A stretch of 64,000 nucleotides of DNA, from contig NZ_PNEO01000014.1 in the NCBI RefSeq assembly GCF_002870125.1, positions 1 through 64,000 of the forward strand, read 5' to 3'. Both the position numbers and the translations under genes were made by a program. Positions 7,979 to 17,230 of this stretch are shown here, one piece after another (the first letter of the stretch is position 1; the number at the start of each line of letters is the position of its first letter). This DNA comes from Burkholderia sp. WAC0059. GTDB lineage: Bacteria > Pseudomonadota > Gammaproteobacteria > Burkholderiales > Burkholderiaceae. The notes below the pieces were generated by a model. The model saw only the letters and a program-made list of their open reading frames with translations, was not told the origin of the DNA and did not search any database.

Positions 7979-9389
7979 GAGCGAACTCCTTGCGAATGTC
8001 GACGATGCGACCGGCGATTGCGGCAGCGGCGGCCATCGCGGGGCTCATCAGATGGGTTTTACTGTCGCGCCCCTGGCGCCCTTCGAAATTGCGGTTCGTC
8101 GTCGACGCGCAGCGCTCGCCCGGTGCCAGCACGTCGTCGTTCATCGCAAGGCACATCGAGCAGCCCGGCTGACGCCATTCGAATCCGGCGTCGATCAGCA
8201 CCTGGGCGATGCCCTCGCGCTCGGCCTGGTCGCGCACCATGCCGGAGCCGGGCACGACCATCGCGCGCACCGTCGAGGCCACCTTGCGACCCCGCACGAT
8301 CTGGGCAACCGCGCGCAGATCCTCGATCCGCGCGTTCGTGCACGAGCCGATGAACACGCGGTCGATCGGCGTGCCTTCGATTGGCGCACCGCCCGGCAAC
8401 GCGATGTAGTCGAGCGCCTTGCGCATGGTCGCGGCGTCGAGACCGGAGCCCTCAGCCGTATCGGGAATATGTCCGTCCACCGGCACCGCCTGGTCCGGGC
8501 TCGTGCCCCACGTCACGTACGGCGCGACGCGCGCAGCGTCGAAACGATGTTCGACGTCGAACCGCGCATCGGCATCCGAGCGCAGTTGCGACCACGCCGT
8601 GCAGGCCGCATCAAGCGTCTTCGCATCGAGGTCGCGCACCTTGCTGCATACATAGTCGAGCGTCGTGCGGTCCGGCGCGATCAGCGCGGCGCGCGCGCCC
8701 GCTTCCACCGTCATGTTGCACAGGGTCATGCGCGCTTCGGCGGACAGCGCGGCAATAGCCTCGCCCGCATATTCGACCGCGTAGCCGCGCGCGCCCTGCG
8801 CACCGATCTTCGCGATGATCTGTAGCACGAGATCCTTCGACGTCGTGCCCGTCGGCAGCGTGCCGTCCACGACGATGCGCATGTCCTTCGCGACGCGATA
8901 GACGAGCGTCTGCGTCGCCAGCACGTGCTCGACCTCCGACGTACCGATGCCGAACCCGAGCGCGCCGAGCGCGCCGTAGGTGGTCGTGTGGCTGTCGCCG
9001 CACAGCACGACCATGCCGGGACGGATCAGCCCGATCTCGGGGGCGACGACATGCTCGATGCCCTGCATCGGATCGTGAACGTCGAACAGATGAATGCCCT
9101 GCTCCGCGCAGTTGCGGGTGAAATTCGCGGCCTGCTTCGCGGCGTCGACGATCTCGATCGTGCGTGACGGAACGGGCACCGGACGCGTCGGAATCACGTG
9201 ATCGACAACCCCCATCTGCTGACGCGGGCGGCGCACGCGTAATCCCTTTTCGTGCAGCCCCGCGAATGCCTGCGGGCTGGTGTACTCGTTCATGATGTGC
9301 AGATCGGCGTAGAGCAGCACGTTCTCTGCGTCGATGGTCGACACGGTGTGCGAGTCGACGAGTTTCTGGTAAAGCGTTCGTGAGGACAT
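7971..9389 (-). CDS. leuC: 3-isopropylmalate dehydratase large subunit-like protein
   Basis: 472 residues, normal for LeuC. The [4Fe-4S] cysteines are Cys350 in FIGSCTNAR and Cys410/Cys413 in GCSMCLAMN, and GDSHTTTYGALGALGFGIG is at about 131-149. The reaction is a dehydration-rehydration of a 2- or 3-hydroxy acid in the cytoplasm together with LeuD. It starts 7 bp after the restored end of the pseudogene upstream, and leuD overlaps its stop. No other leucine gene is near, so this is probably an additional copy working on a substrate brought in by the downstream transporter (inference). Confidence 0.92.
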   Translation of the reverse strand: MSSRTLYQKLVDSHTVSTIDAENVLLYADLHIMNEYTSPQAFAGLHEKGLRVRRPRQQMGVVDHVIPTRPVPVPSRTIEIVDAAKQAANFTRNCAEQGIHLFDVHDPMQGIEHVVAPEIGLIRPGMVVLCGDSHTTTYGALGALGFGIGTSEVEHVLATQTLVYRVAKDMRIVVDGTLPTGTTSKDLVLQIIAKIGAQGARGYAVEYAGEAIAALSAEARMTLCNMTVEAGARAALIAPDRTTLDYVCSKVRDLDAKTLDAACTAWSQLRSDADARFDVEHRFDAARVAPYVTWGTSPDQAVPVDGHIPDTAEGSGLDAATMRKALDYIALPGGAPIEGTPIDRVFIGSCTNARIEDLRAVAQIVRGRKVASTVRAMVVPGSGMVRDQAEREGIAQVLIDAGFEWRQPGCSMCLAMNDDVLAPGERCASTTNRNFEGRQGRDSKTHLMSPAMAAAAAIAGRIVDIRKEFAHG

Positions 9390-9396
9390 GGTCTGA

Positions 9397-10111
9397 TTAG
9401 ACTGGAAAGAATCGGGCCGACGAATCAGCGAGAAGGAAACGGCAAGCCAGCGGATCGAAGCGCTTGCCGACCACGCCGTCCGCGCCCCACAACGCGAGGA
9501 ACGGACGAACGACGCGCCTCGCCGCCGCAGAATCTGTGCGATCGTGCTCGAGGTCGGTGGCGATCGACGCGCGGTAAGTCTTCGCAGATCCCGTGTGCGG
9601 CCGCCGGGTCCAACAGGCCGCGCAGATATGCTGCGCAGGCTTCGGGCGTGAACGGTTTCAGCCCTGCGCTACGCGCGCCGATGCGCTGCTTCAGATAGCG
9701 ATCGGGGTCGGCGTGAATCGGGGTTTCGGGAAACGGCGCCGGGCGCACGAGGAAAAACCGGTGCCAGCCGGCGCGGGCGAAATCGACGGAAGTCCGTTCG
9801 TCCATCGCGAGCGTCGGCGCGACGTCGAGCGTCACGAGTTGCGTGACCGAGCCCGGATGATCGAGCGCCATCCCGCGCTTCGAGTCATTCGAATGGCGCG
9901 CGGCGCCCGCCGGCTTTCCGCTATCGCCGCAACCGCGCAGATCGGCCGCGATCACCGTGAACCGTTCGGCCAATGCCGGCGCAACCTTGTGCCAGATCGC
10001 GCGAGTTTGCGGATGGCCGTGCAGCGGCAATACCGGGCCACGTCCTCCTTTCACTGCATGGATCTCGATGCCGTCGACCGTGGTCGACGCATCGGCAAAG
10101 CCTTCGAACAT
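9397..10111 (-). pseudogene. haloacetate-dehalogenase-like alpha/beta hydrolase, decayed
   Basis: The N-terminus (MFEGFADASTTVDGIEIHAV, then APALAERFTVIAADLRGCGDSGKP) and the middle (MALDHPGSVTQLVTLDVAPTLAMDE) match fluoroacetate/haloacetate-dehalogenase-type hydrolases. The stretch that should carry the Asp nucleophile (GHDRGG) between SKR and MALDHP is absent, an in-frame loss of about 35 codons. After the CED motif the frame is wrong: an extra base near 9575-9577 must be removed to recover FLALWGADGVVGKRFDP, and the restored frame stops at 9397. A good GGAG site precedes the start at 10111. It is the first gene of the leuC-leuD-transporter unit and cannot encode an active hydrolase. Confidence 0.8.
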
Positions 10112-10127
10112 CCTTGTCTCCTGATAT

Positions 10128-10172
10128 GCGATGGATTCTAATTGATACCTTTAGCGATATGGATTCCATTGA
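10128..10172. promoter_or_regulatory. direct repeats in the LysR/operon divergent promoter
   Basis: Two near-identical units, GCGATGGATTCTAATTGA (10128-10145) and GCGATATGGATTCCATTGA (10154-10172), lie 26 bp apart in the 118-bp gap between the divergent LysR gene and the leuCD unit. LysR regulators commonly bind two sites in such gaps, so these are candidate operators. The local sequence is AT-rich compared with its surroundings, as expected for promoters. Confidence 0.4.
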
Positions 10173-10229
10173 ATTACTCTTGTCGTAACTTTAAGGAACG
10201 AATCGCACGCCGATATCGGAGGAGAAAGG

Positions 10230-11144
10230 ATGGACGGTTTTTCGGATCTCAACCTGTTCACGCTGGTTGCCCGACACCGCAATCTCGCGGCCGCCGCACG
10301 GGAGCTCGGCGTCACGCCGCCCGCCGTCAGCAAGCGTCTGGCCCAGTTGGAGAAGCGGCTCGGCATACGCCTGATGAATCGCACGACGCGTCGCTTGACC
10401 TTGACGCCCGAAGGCGAGCTCTACCTGTCCAATGGTTCGCGTATCCTCGACGAACTTCAGGAGCTCGAACAACTCGTCACGCGCAGCCGCGCGGAGCCGA
10501 CCGGGTTGCTGCGCGTGAACGCCTCGTTCGGATTCGGCCGCACGCGCATCGCGCCTGCGATATCGGAGTTCGTCGAACGCTTTCCGTCGATGCGCATCCA
10601 GTTGCAGCTCACCGACCGTCCGTTGAGTCTTCAGGAAGAGGGCTTCGATCTCGGCGTCCGCTTCGGCGAGGCGCCCGATGCGCGAATCAACGCGCGACTG
10701 TTGTTGCCGAACCGGCGCATCGTCTGCGCGTCGCCCGCCTACATCGAGCGGTACGGCACGCCGGCCATGCCGCACGATCTGGCGCGTCACGCCTGCCTCG
10801 TGCTGCGCGAAAACGACTCGGCGTACGGCACGTGGCATTTGCTGCGCGGCAAGCGCATGGAAACGGTAAAGGTCAGCGGGGCGCTGTCGAGCAACGACGG
10901 CAATACCGTGCTGCAGTGGGCGCTCGACGGTCGCGGCATCGCCGTGCGTTCGGAGTGGGAAACCAGCGCGCACATCGCGCGCGGCGAGCTCGTGCCGCTC
11001 CTGACCGAGTGGTCCCTGCCCAACGCCGACATCTACGCGATCTATCTGGAGCGCAACAGGCTGTCCGCGAAACTGCGCGTCTTCGTGGAGTTCCTCGCCG
11101 GGTATTTACAGTCCTGCCCCGACCTCGCCCCGCAGGGGCGCTAA
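10230..11144 (+). CDS. LysR-family transcriptional regulator
   Basis: 304 residues. An N-terminal winged helix (FTLVARHRNLAAAARELG then TPPAVSKRLAQLEKRLG, residues about 8-48) is followed by the periplasmic-binding-like effector domain with RIAPAISEFVERFPSM and the usual RALDGRGIA-type motif (here WALDGRGIAV). A purine-rich GGAGGAGAAAGG site precedes the start. It is divergent from the pseudogene-leuC-leuD-transporter unit and is the obvious regulator of it, probably with an organic-acid co-inducer (inference). Confidence 0.9.
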   Translation: MDGFSDLNLFTLVARHRNLAAAARELGVTPPAVSKRLAQLEKRLGIRLMNRTTRRLTLTPEGELYLSNGSRILDELQELEQLVTRSRAEPTGLLRVNASFGFGRTRIAPAISEFVERFPSMRIQLQLTDRPLSLQEEGFDLGVRFGEAPDARINARLLLPNRRIVCASPAYIERYGTPAMPHDLARHACLVLRENDSAYGTWHLLRGKRMETVKVSGALSSNDGNTVLQWALDGRGIAVRSEWETSAHIARGELVPLLTEWSLPNADIYAIYLERNRLSAKLRVFVEFLAGYLQSCPDLAPQGR

Positions 11145-11233
11145 CCCTCCGGTCCGCGTTGCGCGCGCGAGGCCCATGCCGACGCCTCCCGCGCGCGGCT
11201 GCGGCATGACGGCGTCGACGCGCAACGGGCGGC

Positions 11234-12811
11234 TCAAACCGCCGGCAGCACGAATACGTCGGCCACGTCGAGCAACCCCCGCGCGCGGTCCTGCAGGCTC
11301 TGGGCCGCGGATGCCGACTGCTGCACGAGCGCCACGTTCTGCTGCGTGTTGCGCTCGAGCGTGCCGATGACGTCGCGGACCTCGCCGATCTGGCGAGCCT
11401 GCGCGCGGCAGGCCTCGTGTATCGCCTCCATGATGTCGGTGACGCGGCGCGAAGCCTCGACGACGTTCGAGATCGTCGCGCCCGTCGCGTCCACCTGGAC
11501 GGCGCCCTCGTCGACGCGAGCGTTGCTCGTGCCGATGAGCTCGCGGATCTCCTTCGCGGCGCTGGCGCTACGCTGCGCGAGCACGCGGACCTCGCCCGCG
11601 ACGACCGCGAAGCCGCGGCCCTGGGTGCCGGCGCGCGCGGCTTCGACCGCGGCGTTCAACGACAGCAGGTTGGTCTGGAACGCGATCGAATCGATGACGG
11701 CGATGATGTCCTTGATCCGCGTGGACGACTCGCCGATGGCGCGCATGGTCCCGACGACGCGCGCCACGGCGTCGCCGCCCTGCGCCGAGGCGGCCGACGC
11801 CTGCTTGGCCAGCGCGTCGGCGCTGCCCGCGCTTTGCGCGTTGGCCGCGACGCTCGCGTCGAACTCCTCGAGCGCGCCGCTCGCCTGTTCGAGCGCGGAA
11901 GCCTGGCGCTCGGTGCGCAGACTGAGATCGGCGTTGCCGAGCGCGATCTGCCCGGTCGTCGTGGCCACGCTCTGGGCGGCGTCGCGCATCTGCGTCACGA
12001 TTTCGGCGAGACGCTGCTGCATGCGCGCCATCGCGGCCATGACGCTCGACGTGTCGCCGGGGCGCAGCCGGATCGGCATGGCGAGGTTGCCGGTGCGAAT
12101 CGATTCGGCGACGGCGACCACTTCGTCGGGCTCGGCGCCGAGCGCCCGCGTGACGTAGCGCACGAGCAGATAGACCACGAGCGCGCCGACCGCACAGGCC
12201 GCGACGGTCAGCATGCTCATCAGCAGCTTGAAGTCCGTGCTGATCCGGCGTGCTTCGGCAGCCTCCTGCTCGCTGGCGTGTTCCTGAAAGTCGATGAGCG
12301 CGTTGACGGCGGCGAGCCACTCGACGAGCGCCGGACGCGCATCGTCGAGCAGCGCCCGGCGCGCGCCCTGGGTATCGCCGGCCTGCTGCAGCGCGATCAC
12401 CTGGCCGATCAGCGGCATGCTGCGCTCGCGCGCCGCGTTCACGCGCGCGTAAATCGCCTGCTCCTGGGGCGTCGTGTCGGTGCGCCCGGCGTAAAGGGCG
12501 GAGAGCTGCCTGTCGTTCTCGTCGTACATGTCGGCCAGCGACCGGATGTGGCCGATCACGCCCGGCAACTCCTGCGGGTCCACGAGCACCACGTCGCGAA
12601 TGGCGATCGAGCGGTCGTGCACGCTGCCGCGAAAGTTGATCGCATAGCGCTCCTTCACCCCGTTCACGTCGATCACGTCGTCGAGCCGCGCCCGGACGGT
12701 CTCGACGCGGGCGATCGCGATGGCCGTCAGCGCGACGAGCGCGGCCAGCACGATGCCGAACCCCAGAATCAATCGTATTGCGACGGTCAGCCTTCTCTTT
12801 CCGGTTTGCAT
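11234..12811 (-). CDS. methyl-accepting chemotaxis protein
   Basis: 525 residues of a transmembrane chemoreceptor. TM1 spans about 11-34, a periplasmic four-helix-bundle-type sensor about 35-195, TM2 about 196-218, a HAMP segment about 219-272, and then the long signalling coiled coil. The kinase-contact tip has [17 protein letters not shown] at 379-395, where most receptors have [17 protein letters not shown]. No C-terminal NWETF-like pentapeptide is visible; it ends in VFVLPAV. Ligand cannot be deduced. No che genes lie nearby, which is usual for scattered receptors. Confidence 0.92.
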   Translation of the reverse strand: MQTGKRRLTVAIRLILGFGIVLAALVALTAIAIARVETVRARLDDVIDVNGVKERYAINFRGSVHDRSIAIRDVVLVDPQELPGVIGHIRSLADMYDENDRQLSALYAGRTDTTPQEQAIYARVNAARERSMPLIGQVIALQQAGDTQGARRALLDDARPALVEWLAAVNALIDFQEHASEQEAAEARRISTDFKLLMSMLTVAACAVGALVVYLLVRYVTRALGAEPDEVVAVAESIRTGNLAMPIRLRPGDTSSVMAAMARMQQRLAEIVTQMRDAAQSVATTTGQIALGNADLSLRTERQASALEQASGALEEFDASVAANAQSAGSADALAKQASAASAQGGDAVARVVGTMRAIGESSTRIKDIIAVIDSIAFQTNLLSLNAAVEAARAGTQGRGFAVVAGEVRVLAQRSASAAKEIRELIGTSNARVDEGAVQVDATGATISNVVEASRRVTDIMEAIHEACRAQARQIGEVRDVIGTLERNTQQNVALVQQSASAAQSLQDRARGLLDVADVFVLPAV

Positions 12812-13044
12812 AGGTCACCTTGCGCGGTCGTGATGTTGTCGCTGTACGTTAACAAGGCACTATGAAAATTAACATTCGATTGATTTCATTGATTGAATTG
12901 GACGAATCTATCGTGGGCAAGAAGGCCCGCGCGAGAAGACAGCCCGGCATCGGGCCGCCGCCGATTTCGCCGACGCAGTAGCCCGGAACGAAATGATCGG
13001 TTACAGTCCGGCGCACGCCATCCTTACCCCAAACACAACGACGC

Positions 13045-13338
13045 ATGATCCGGATTGCCCGACGCCTGCTTCCCGCCAGCCTCGCGCTGCTCGCCCTCTC
13101 CACCGGAGCACGCGCCGTCGAGCGCCCCGACTCCGATCTCGCCCAGGCGCAACGGCTCGTCGTCCAGAGCCGGCAACTGATTCGCGACGCGCACCGGCGC
13201 AACCCGCATGAATTCGGCGGCCACGAAGCGAAGGCCGCCGCGCTGCTCCGGCTCGCGTCTGTGCAGCTCGACGAAGCGCACGACTTCAGGGCGTTCAACG
13301 CCAGCCGCGCGCGCCGGCATCGCCCCGTCGCCCGATGA
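13045..13338 (+). CDS. small exported protein of unknown function
   Basis: 97 residues. The first 23 residues form a clear signal peptide (basic MIRIARR, hydrophobic LLPASLALLALSTG, then ARA as likely cleavage). The mature part is helical and charged, with repeated Gln/Arg-rich pairs (QAQRLVVQSRQLIRDAHRR) and EFGGHEAKAAALL. I do not recognise a named domain. Codon third positions are strongly G/C in this frame, and an open antisense frame over the same bases looks like a shadow. The ribosome site is weak, so the start is less certain than the frame. Confidence 0.6.
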   Translation: MIRIARRLLPASLALLALSTGARAVERPDSDLAQAQRLVVQSRQLIRDAHRRNPHEFGGHEAKAAALLRLASVQLDEAHDFRAFNASRARRHRPVAR

Positions 13339-13493
13339 CGATCCCGGCCTGAGCGACGCGCGCGCCGTCGCGGCGTCGGCGTCGACAGATTGCCGAAAAA
13401 CCGCTGTGATACATTCCGGGCACCTGTCGCCCGACGCGAGCGTCCCGCTTCGCGCATGACGGCGGACCAGGAAGCGCTCAAACGAATCCGGAC

Positions 13494-14198
13494 ATGACGC
13501 TGGAACTCACGCTAAGACTTCTCGCCGCCTATGCCTTCGGCTTCGTCATCGGCCTCGAGCGCCAGATGCGACAGCGCACGGCGGGCCTGCGCACGATCAC
13601 GCTCGTCGCGAGCGGCGCCTGCCTGTTCGTCCTGCTCGGCGTGTTGAGCGGCAACGGCACGGCGGGCGTCACGCAGATCACCGCCTACGTCGTCTCGGGC
13701 GTCGGCTTTCTCGGCGGCGGCGTGATCATGCGCGACAAGGGCGCGATCCAGGGCATCAACACGGCCGCCACGCTCTGGTGCTCGGCCGCCGTCGGCGTGC
13801 TGTGCGGCTCGGGGCACTTCGGGCCGGCCGCGGCCGGCACCGTGCTCGTGCTGCTGACGAACACGGTGCTGCGCGAAATCAGCCGCGCCATCAACACGGC
13901 GCCGGTCTCGAGCGCCGACCTGATCCGCGAATACACGCTCACCGTGGTCTGCCGCGAGAAGGACGAGATCCACGTTCGCGCCGTGCTGTCCAATTCGATG
14001 TCGTCGACACCGCTCTCGTTCCAGAGCCTGACGAGCCGCGACGTCGACGACGGCGAGCGCGTCGAGGTGACGGCGACGCTGAAGCTCCATCCGAAGGATC
14101 AGCCGAAGCTCGAGATGATCGCGAGCCGTCTCAGCATGGAACAGGGCGTATCGGGCGTGAGCTGGGCGGGCCAGCAGGCGGAACCGGCGCCGGAATAA
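13494..14198 (+). CDS. MgtC/SapB-family membrane protein
   Basis: 234 residues. The N-terminal two-thirds holds four to five hydrophobic segments with MgtC signatures (GFVIGLERQMRQRTAGLRT near residue 16, GVGFLGGGVIMRDKG near 69, INTAATLWCSAAVG near 84), followed by a C-terminal ACT-like cytoplasmic domain of about 80 residues (YTLTVVCREKDEIHVRAV). The family is tied to magnesium limitation, acid growth and intracellular survival, with the biochemical role still argued. Nothing adjacent suggests an operon with magnesium transport. Confidence 0.88.
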   Translation: MTLELTLRLLAAYAFGFVIGLERQMRQRTAGLRTITLVASGACLFVLLGVLSGNGTAGVTQITAYVVSGVGFLGGGVIMRDKGAIQGINTAATLWCSAAVGVLCGSGHFGPAAAGTVLVLLTNTVLREISRAINTAPVSSADLIREYTLTVVCREKDEIHVRAVLSNSMSSTPLSFQSLTSRDVDDGERVEVTATLKLHPKDQPKLEMIASRLSMEQGVSGVSWAGQQAEPAPE

Positions 14199-14236
14199 AC
14201 GCAGATGCTGCGCGGCGCTTATTCTCCTTGACCCGT

Positions 14237-14261
14237 TGCGGAAAACGGGCCGGATATTCGC
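14237..14261 (+). promoter_or_regulatory. near-match to a PIP/hrpII box (one mismatch)
   Basis: TGCG-N16-TTCG differs from TTCG-N16-TTCG at one base and lies about 100 bp before the start of the orphan effector candidate. That is a similar distance to the exact box before the harpin-like gene. No YANNNT hexamer was found 30-32 nt downstream, so this is weak evidence. Confidence 0.25.
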
Positions 14262-14364
14262 GTCGAACCCGGACGAAAACGCGCAACGCGCAGACACTGG
14301 GGCATCGGGCAGTCCATTCCGACGACCGCCTCCCCGTTCTTCGTTGTCCGGAGATCATGCCGCC

Positions 14365-15633
14365 ATGGATCTGACCGTCTCTCGCCCGCACGCCCCGGGA
14401 AACGCCGCCCCGTCTTCGGCGGACGGCGCCCGCACGCCGGAAACGCCGACGTCGCCGGCCGTCGGCCCGTTGCTCTCCCGCCAAAGTTCGACGGCCAGCA
14501 GGCTGACGATCAGTTCTTATTATTCCGCCAGAACGACACCCGGCGAACCGGAACACCACGCGCGATTCTCCGCGCGCCCGTCCGGCGAAACATCGGAGGC
14601 AGGCAACGGGTTGCCCGCCCTCCCGTTCCGACACTACGACAATCGCGTCGTCAAGGACGACTTTAAGGAGCGGCTCTCCCAATCCCAGCATCCGGATGTC
14701 CGCAAGCTCTCGGAAACACTCGAAGCGTTCGACAGGCGGGCATACGAGTTCGACGAGCAGGCACACCTCCCGCCCACCAGGGCCGAGGCAGAAACCCGCA
14801 AGGGTCTGCTCAGGCAACCGGCCCACGAACTCATCGAAAATTTGACGGAAGCGGCAGAGGAAGGATTGATCGCGGAACATGACCTCAATATGGCGTCGAC
14901 CTACGTCATGTCCGTCTGGAATGGTTCCACTGGTCGGCGAGATTTGCGTGCGGATACTGCGGCACGTCCGCAGTCGCGCCAACCGAGCTACTGGGACGTG
15001 AAGATGGCTCAGAAGGTGCTGCGGCATCGCCAGACCGACGGACTCGACGCGTCCGAACTGGAGGTATTCCGGGCCCAACTGGACCGGGCATTCACGGATC
15101 AGGGCTTTCAGCCCGTCAGCCGCTATCTCGACGCGAACGGGAATTTCACGGCAGGAAACGGCCAGCGGCTCCGGCAGTTCCGCCGCTCCACCGACGACGC
15201 GGAGCAGACGCGGGCGCACCCGTCGATCGCGCAAGCCCTCGCGCCGCACCTTCCCGTGCGGTCGATGAACATCAACGAAATCCGCACGGCCCAGGCCGCG
15301 TTGCGCAACGGCACGCACACGCTCGAACAACTGAACGATCTGGCAGATCAGGCCGGCCTCGAACGCGCGGATCGCTACGTGACCGAAAACGGCAAAACCA
15401 CCCGCCTCGGCAAAACGGTCAAACGGCGAATCGGACTGGCCCACGCCGCCGAAAGCGTGGCCAAAGCCGGTTCGGCGCTCATGACCGTCGGCTCAGCCTT
15501 GACCTGCGACTCGCCGGAAAGCAACCGGATATGGAACCGCATGTCGAGCAGGCGGGCCAATCCGGACAGGGAAAACGACAACCTGAAAACAGCGATGGAG
15601 AACGGCGACACTCCCGCGGCTACCGCAAACTAG
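14365..15633 (+). CDS. orphan Ser/Pro/Thr-rich protein, candidate type III effector
   Basis: 422 residues from the ATG at 14365; a GGAG lies 11 bases upstream and an earlier in-frame start at 14236 would add an unlikely leader. I recognise no domain. The first 75 residues are rich in Ser, Pro, Thr and Ala with almost no hydrophobic runs (PHAPGNAAPSSADGARTPET), the composition typical of type III secretion signals, and there is no Sec signal. The body is charged and helical, with a small Ala/Gly segment near 380-400. Its GC is visibly lower than its neighbours and it stands alone, which suggests acquisition. A degenerate PIP-like box precedes it. Calling it an effector is inference. Confidence 0.55.
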   Translation: MDLTVSRPHAPGNAAPSSADGARTPETPTSPAVGPLLSRQSSTASRLTISSYYSARTTPGEPEHHARFSARPSGETSEAGNGLPALPFRHYDNRVVKDDFKERLSQSQHPDVRKLSETLEAFDRRAYEFDEQAHLPPTRAEAETRKGLLRQPAHELIENLTEAAEEGLIAEHDLNMASTYVMSVWNGSTGRRDLRADTAARPQSRQPSYWDVKMAQKVLRHRQTDGLDASELEVFRAQLDRAFTDQGFQPVSRYLDANGNFTAGNGQRLRQFRRSTDDAEQTRAHPSIAQALAPHLPVRSMNINEIRTAQAALRNGTHTLEQLNDLADQAGLERADRYVTENGKTTRLGKTVKRRIGLAHAAESVAKAGSALMTVGSALTCDSPESNRIWNRMSSRRANPDRENDNLKTAMENGDTPAATAN

Positions 15634-15735
15634 CGGAATACTGCGGGGGGCGGCGGCGGGCGTAACGACCTCCGCTCCGTATCGCAGCAAAGCGCTCGAG
15701 CCCCGTCGCCGGTTCGCCCGCTCCCGACAAAGAAA

Positions 15736-15772
15736 CGAAAACGGCCGCCATCCCGCTCGGGGACGACGGCCG
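15736..15772 (-). terminator. rho-independent terminator after the OxlT-like gene
   Basis: Read on the minus strand, CGGCCG-tcg-TCCC-cgagc-GGGA-tgg-CGGCCG folds into a two-part hairpin and is followed by TTTTCGTTT. It lies about 54 bp after the transporter's stop codon. Confidence 0.65.
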
Positions 15773-15825
15773 CGCGATCCGGCGCGGACGCATCCGGCAC
15801 CGAAGATACAGCCTCTATCGCGATA

Positions 15826-17100
15826 TCACCCCCGCGCGACGAACCGCGCGCGCAGCGGCTTCAGCACCAGGAGCGCGAGCACCGCCGTCGCGAGATCGAG
15901 CGCGATCGCACAGCCGAACACCGGCACCCAGCTCCCCGTGTGCTGGTGCAGGAGCGCCGCGAGCGGACCGCCGAACACCGAACCGACGCCGAACGAGATG
16001 TAGAGCCACCCGTAGTTGGCGGTCGCGAAGCGCGTGCCGAACGTGTCGGTCAGCGTCGAGGGGAACAGCGAGAAGATCTCGCCCCAGCCGAAGAACACGA
16101 CGCCCGAGAGCAGCACGAACAGCACGGCGTCCGAACGCGTGAGCAGCCACAGCGCCATCGCGATCCCTTCGAGCGCGAACGCGAAGCCCATCGTGTTCTC
16201 GCGGCCGAAGCGGTCGGACACCCAGCCGAACAGCGGCCGCGTGAGACCGTTGGTGAAGCGGTCGATCGTCAGCGCGAGCGGCAGCGCGGCGAGGCCGAAC
16301 ACGACCACCTTGCTCACGCCGAAGTCGGTCGCGAAGATCGCCATCTGCGAAGTGACCATCAGGCCCGAGGTCGACATCGCCGTCATCATCACGAACATCA
16401 GCCAGAAGAGCGGCTGCTTCAGCACCTCGGACGGGCGATAGTCGCGCACGCCCGGCGCGTCCTGCTGCGCATCCGCCGCGGCCGCTTCGACCGGCACGCG
16501 CAGACCCTGCGAGGCAATAAAGCCGATCACCGCGAAAATGATCCCGTAGAGCGCGAGCGTGCCGTCGACGCCGCGCGCTTCGAGCGAGGCCGAAATCGGG
16601 AACGTCGTGACGATCGCGCCCATGCCGTAGCCGGCCGCCACCATGCCCGCCGCGAAGCCGCGACGGTCGGGGAACCAGCGCACCATCAGGCCCACGACAC
16701 CAACGTAGACGATGCCCGTGCCCAGCCCGCCGATGCCGCCGTAGGTCAGGTAGAGCGCCGTCGTGCTCTGCGCGTGCGCGGCGAACACCCAGCTCAGGCC
16801 CGAGAGCAGCGTGCCGATCGAGATCAGCGTGCGCGGTCCGAAGCGGTCGATCAGCGCGCCCTGGAACGGCGAGAAGAACGCCTGCAGCAGCACGAGGATC
16901 GAGAACGTCACCTGCAGCTCGGGCAGCGCGATGCCGAGCTTGGCCATCAGCGGCTTCGTCATCAGCGTCCATACGTACTGCGGGCTCGAGATCGTCATCA
17001 TGCAGACGAGACCGAGGCCGAGCTGAATCCAGCGTGTGCGTGCGGCGGGTCGCGCAGCGCGCGCGGCCGCGCCATTCAACGACTGCGTGGGCGTGTTCAT
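15826..17100 (-). CDS. MFS transporter, oxalate/formate antiporter (OxlT) type
   Basis: 424 residues, 12 predicted membrane segments. The N-terminal helix has YVWTLMTKPLMAKLG and the sequence continues with FSPFQGALIDRFGPRTLI, the loop 2-3 motif of the OxlT/monocarboxylate branch. That branch exchanges or co-transports small carboxylates. It is the last gene of a GntR-gamma-glutamyltransferase-transporter run (130-bp gap), so uptake or export of a product of gamma-glutamyl cleavage, or an unrelated carboxylate, are both possible. A hairpin terminator follows. Confidence 0.87.
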   Translation of the reverse strand: MNTPTQSLNGAAARAARPAARTRWIQLGLGLVCMMTISSPQYVWTLMTKPLMAKLGIALPELQVTFSILVLLQAFFSPFQGALIDRFGPRTLISIGTLLSGLSWVFAAHAQSTTALYLTYGGIGGLGTGIVYVGVVGLMVRWFPDRRGFAAGMVAAGYGMGAIVTTFPISASLEARGVDGTLALYGIIFAVIGFIASQGLRVPVEAAAADAQQDAPGVRDYRPSEVLKQPLFWLMFVMMTAMSTSGLMVTSQMAIFATDFGVSKVVVFGLAALPLALTIDRFTNGLTRPLFGWVSDRFGRENTMGFAFALEGIAMALWLLTRSDAVLFVLLSGVVFFGWGEIFSLFPSTLTDTFGTRFATANYGWLYISFGVGSVFGGPLAALLHQHTGSWVPVFGCAIALDLATAVLALLVLKPLRARFVARG

Positions 17101-17230
17101 CGTGTTTCTCCGGGTCGGGACGGGCTAAAACAGATCGATCGGCACGGCGGCTCCGTCAGCGTCGTGACCGATGGCATGAGAAAAATCGAATCGGCGGCGC
17201 GGGCACGGCGGCCTGCCCGCGCCGCGTGCG

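Noticed and set aside
12849..13481. Minus-strand frame of 210 codons over the small exported protein
   Set aside because: Ser/Arg-rich shadow; the plus-strand frame has a signal peptide and better codon use.
14317..14343. Second possible PIP box before the effector candidate (TTCC ... TTCG)
   Set aside because: Spacing and bases do not meet TTCGB-N15-TTCGB.
14131..15444. Minus-strand frame of 437 codons opposite the effector candidate
   Set aside because: Arg/Gly/Val-rich without motifs, and its end runs into mgtC; the plus frame has a ribosome site and a sensible protein composition.
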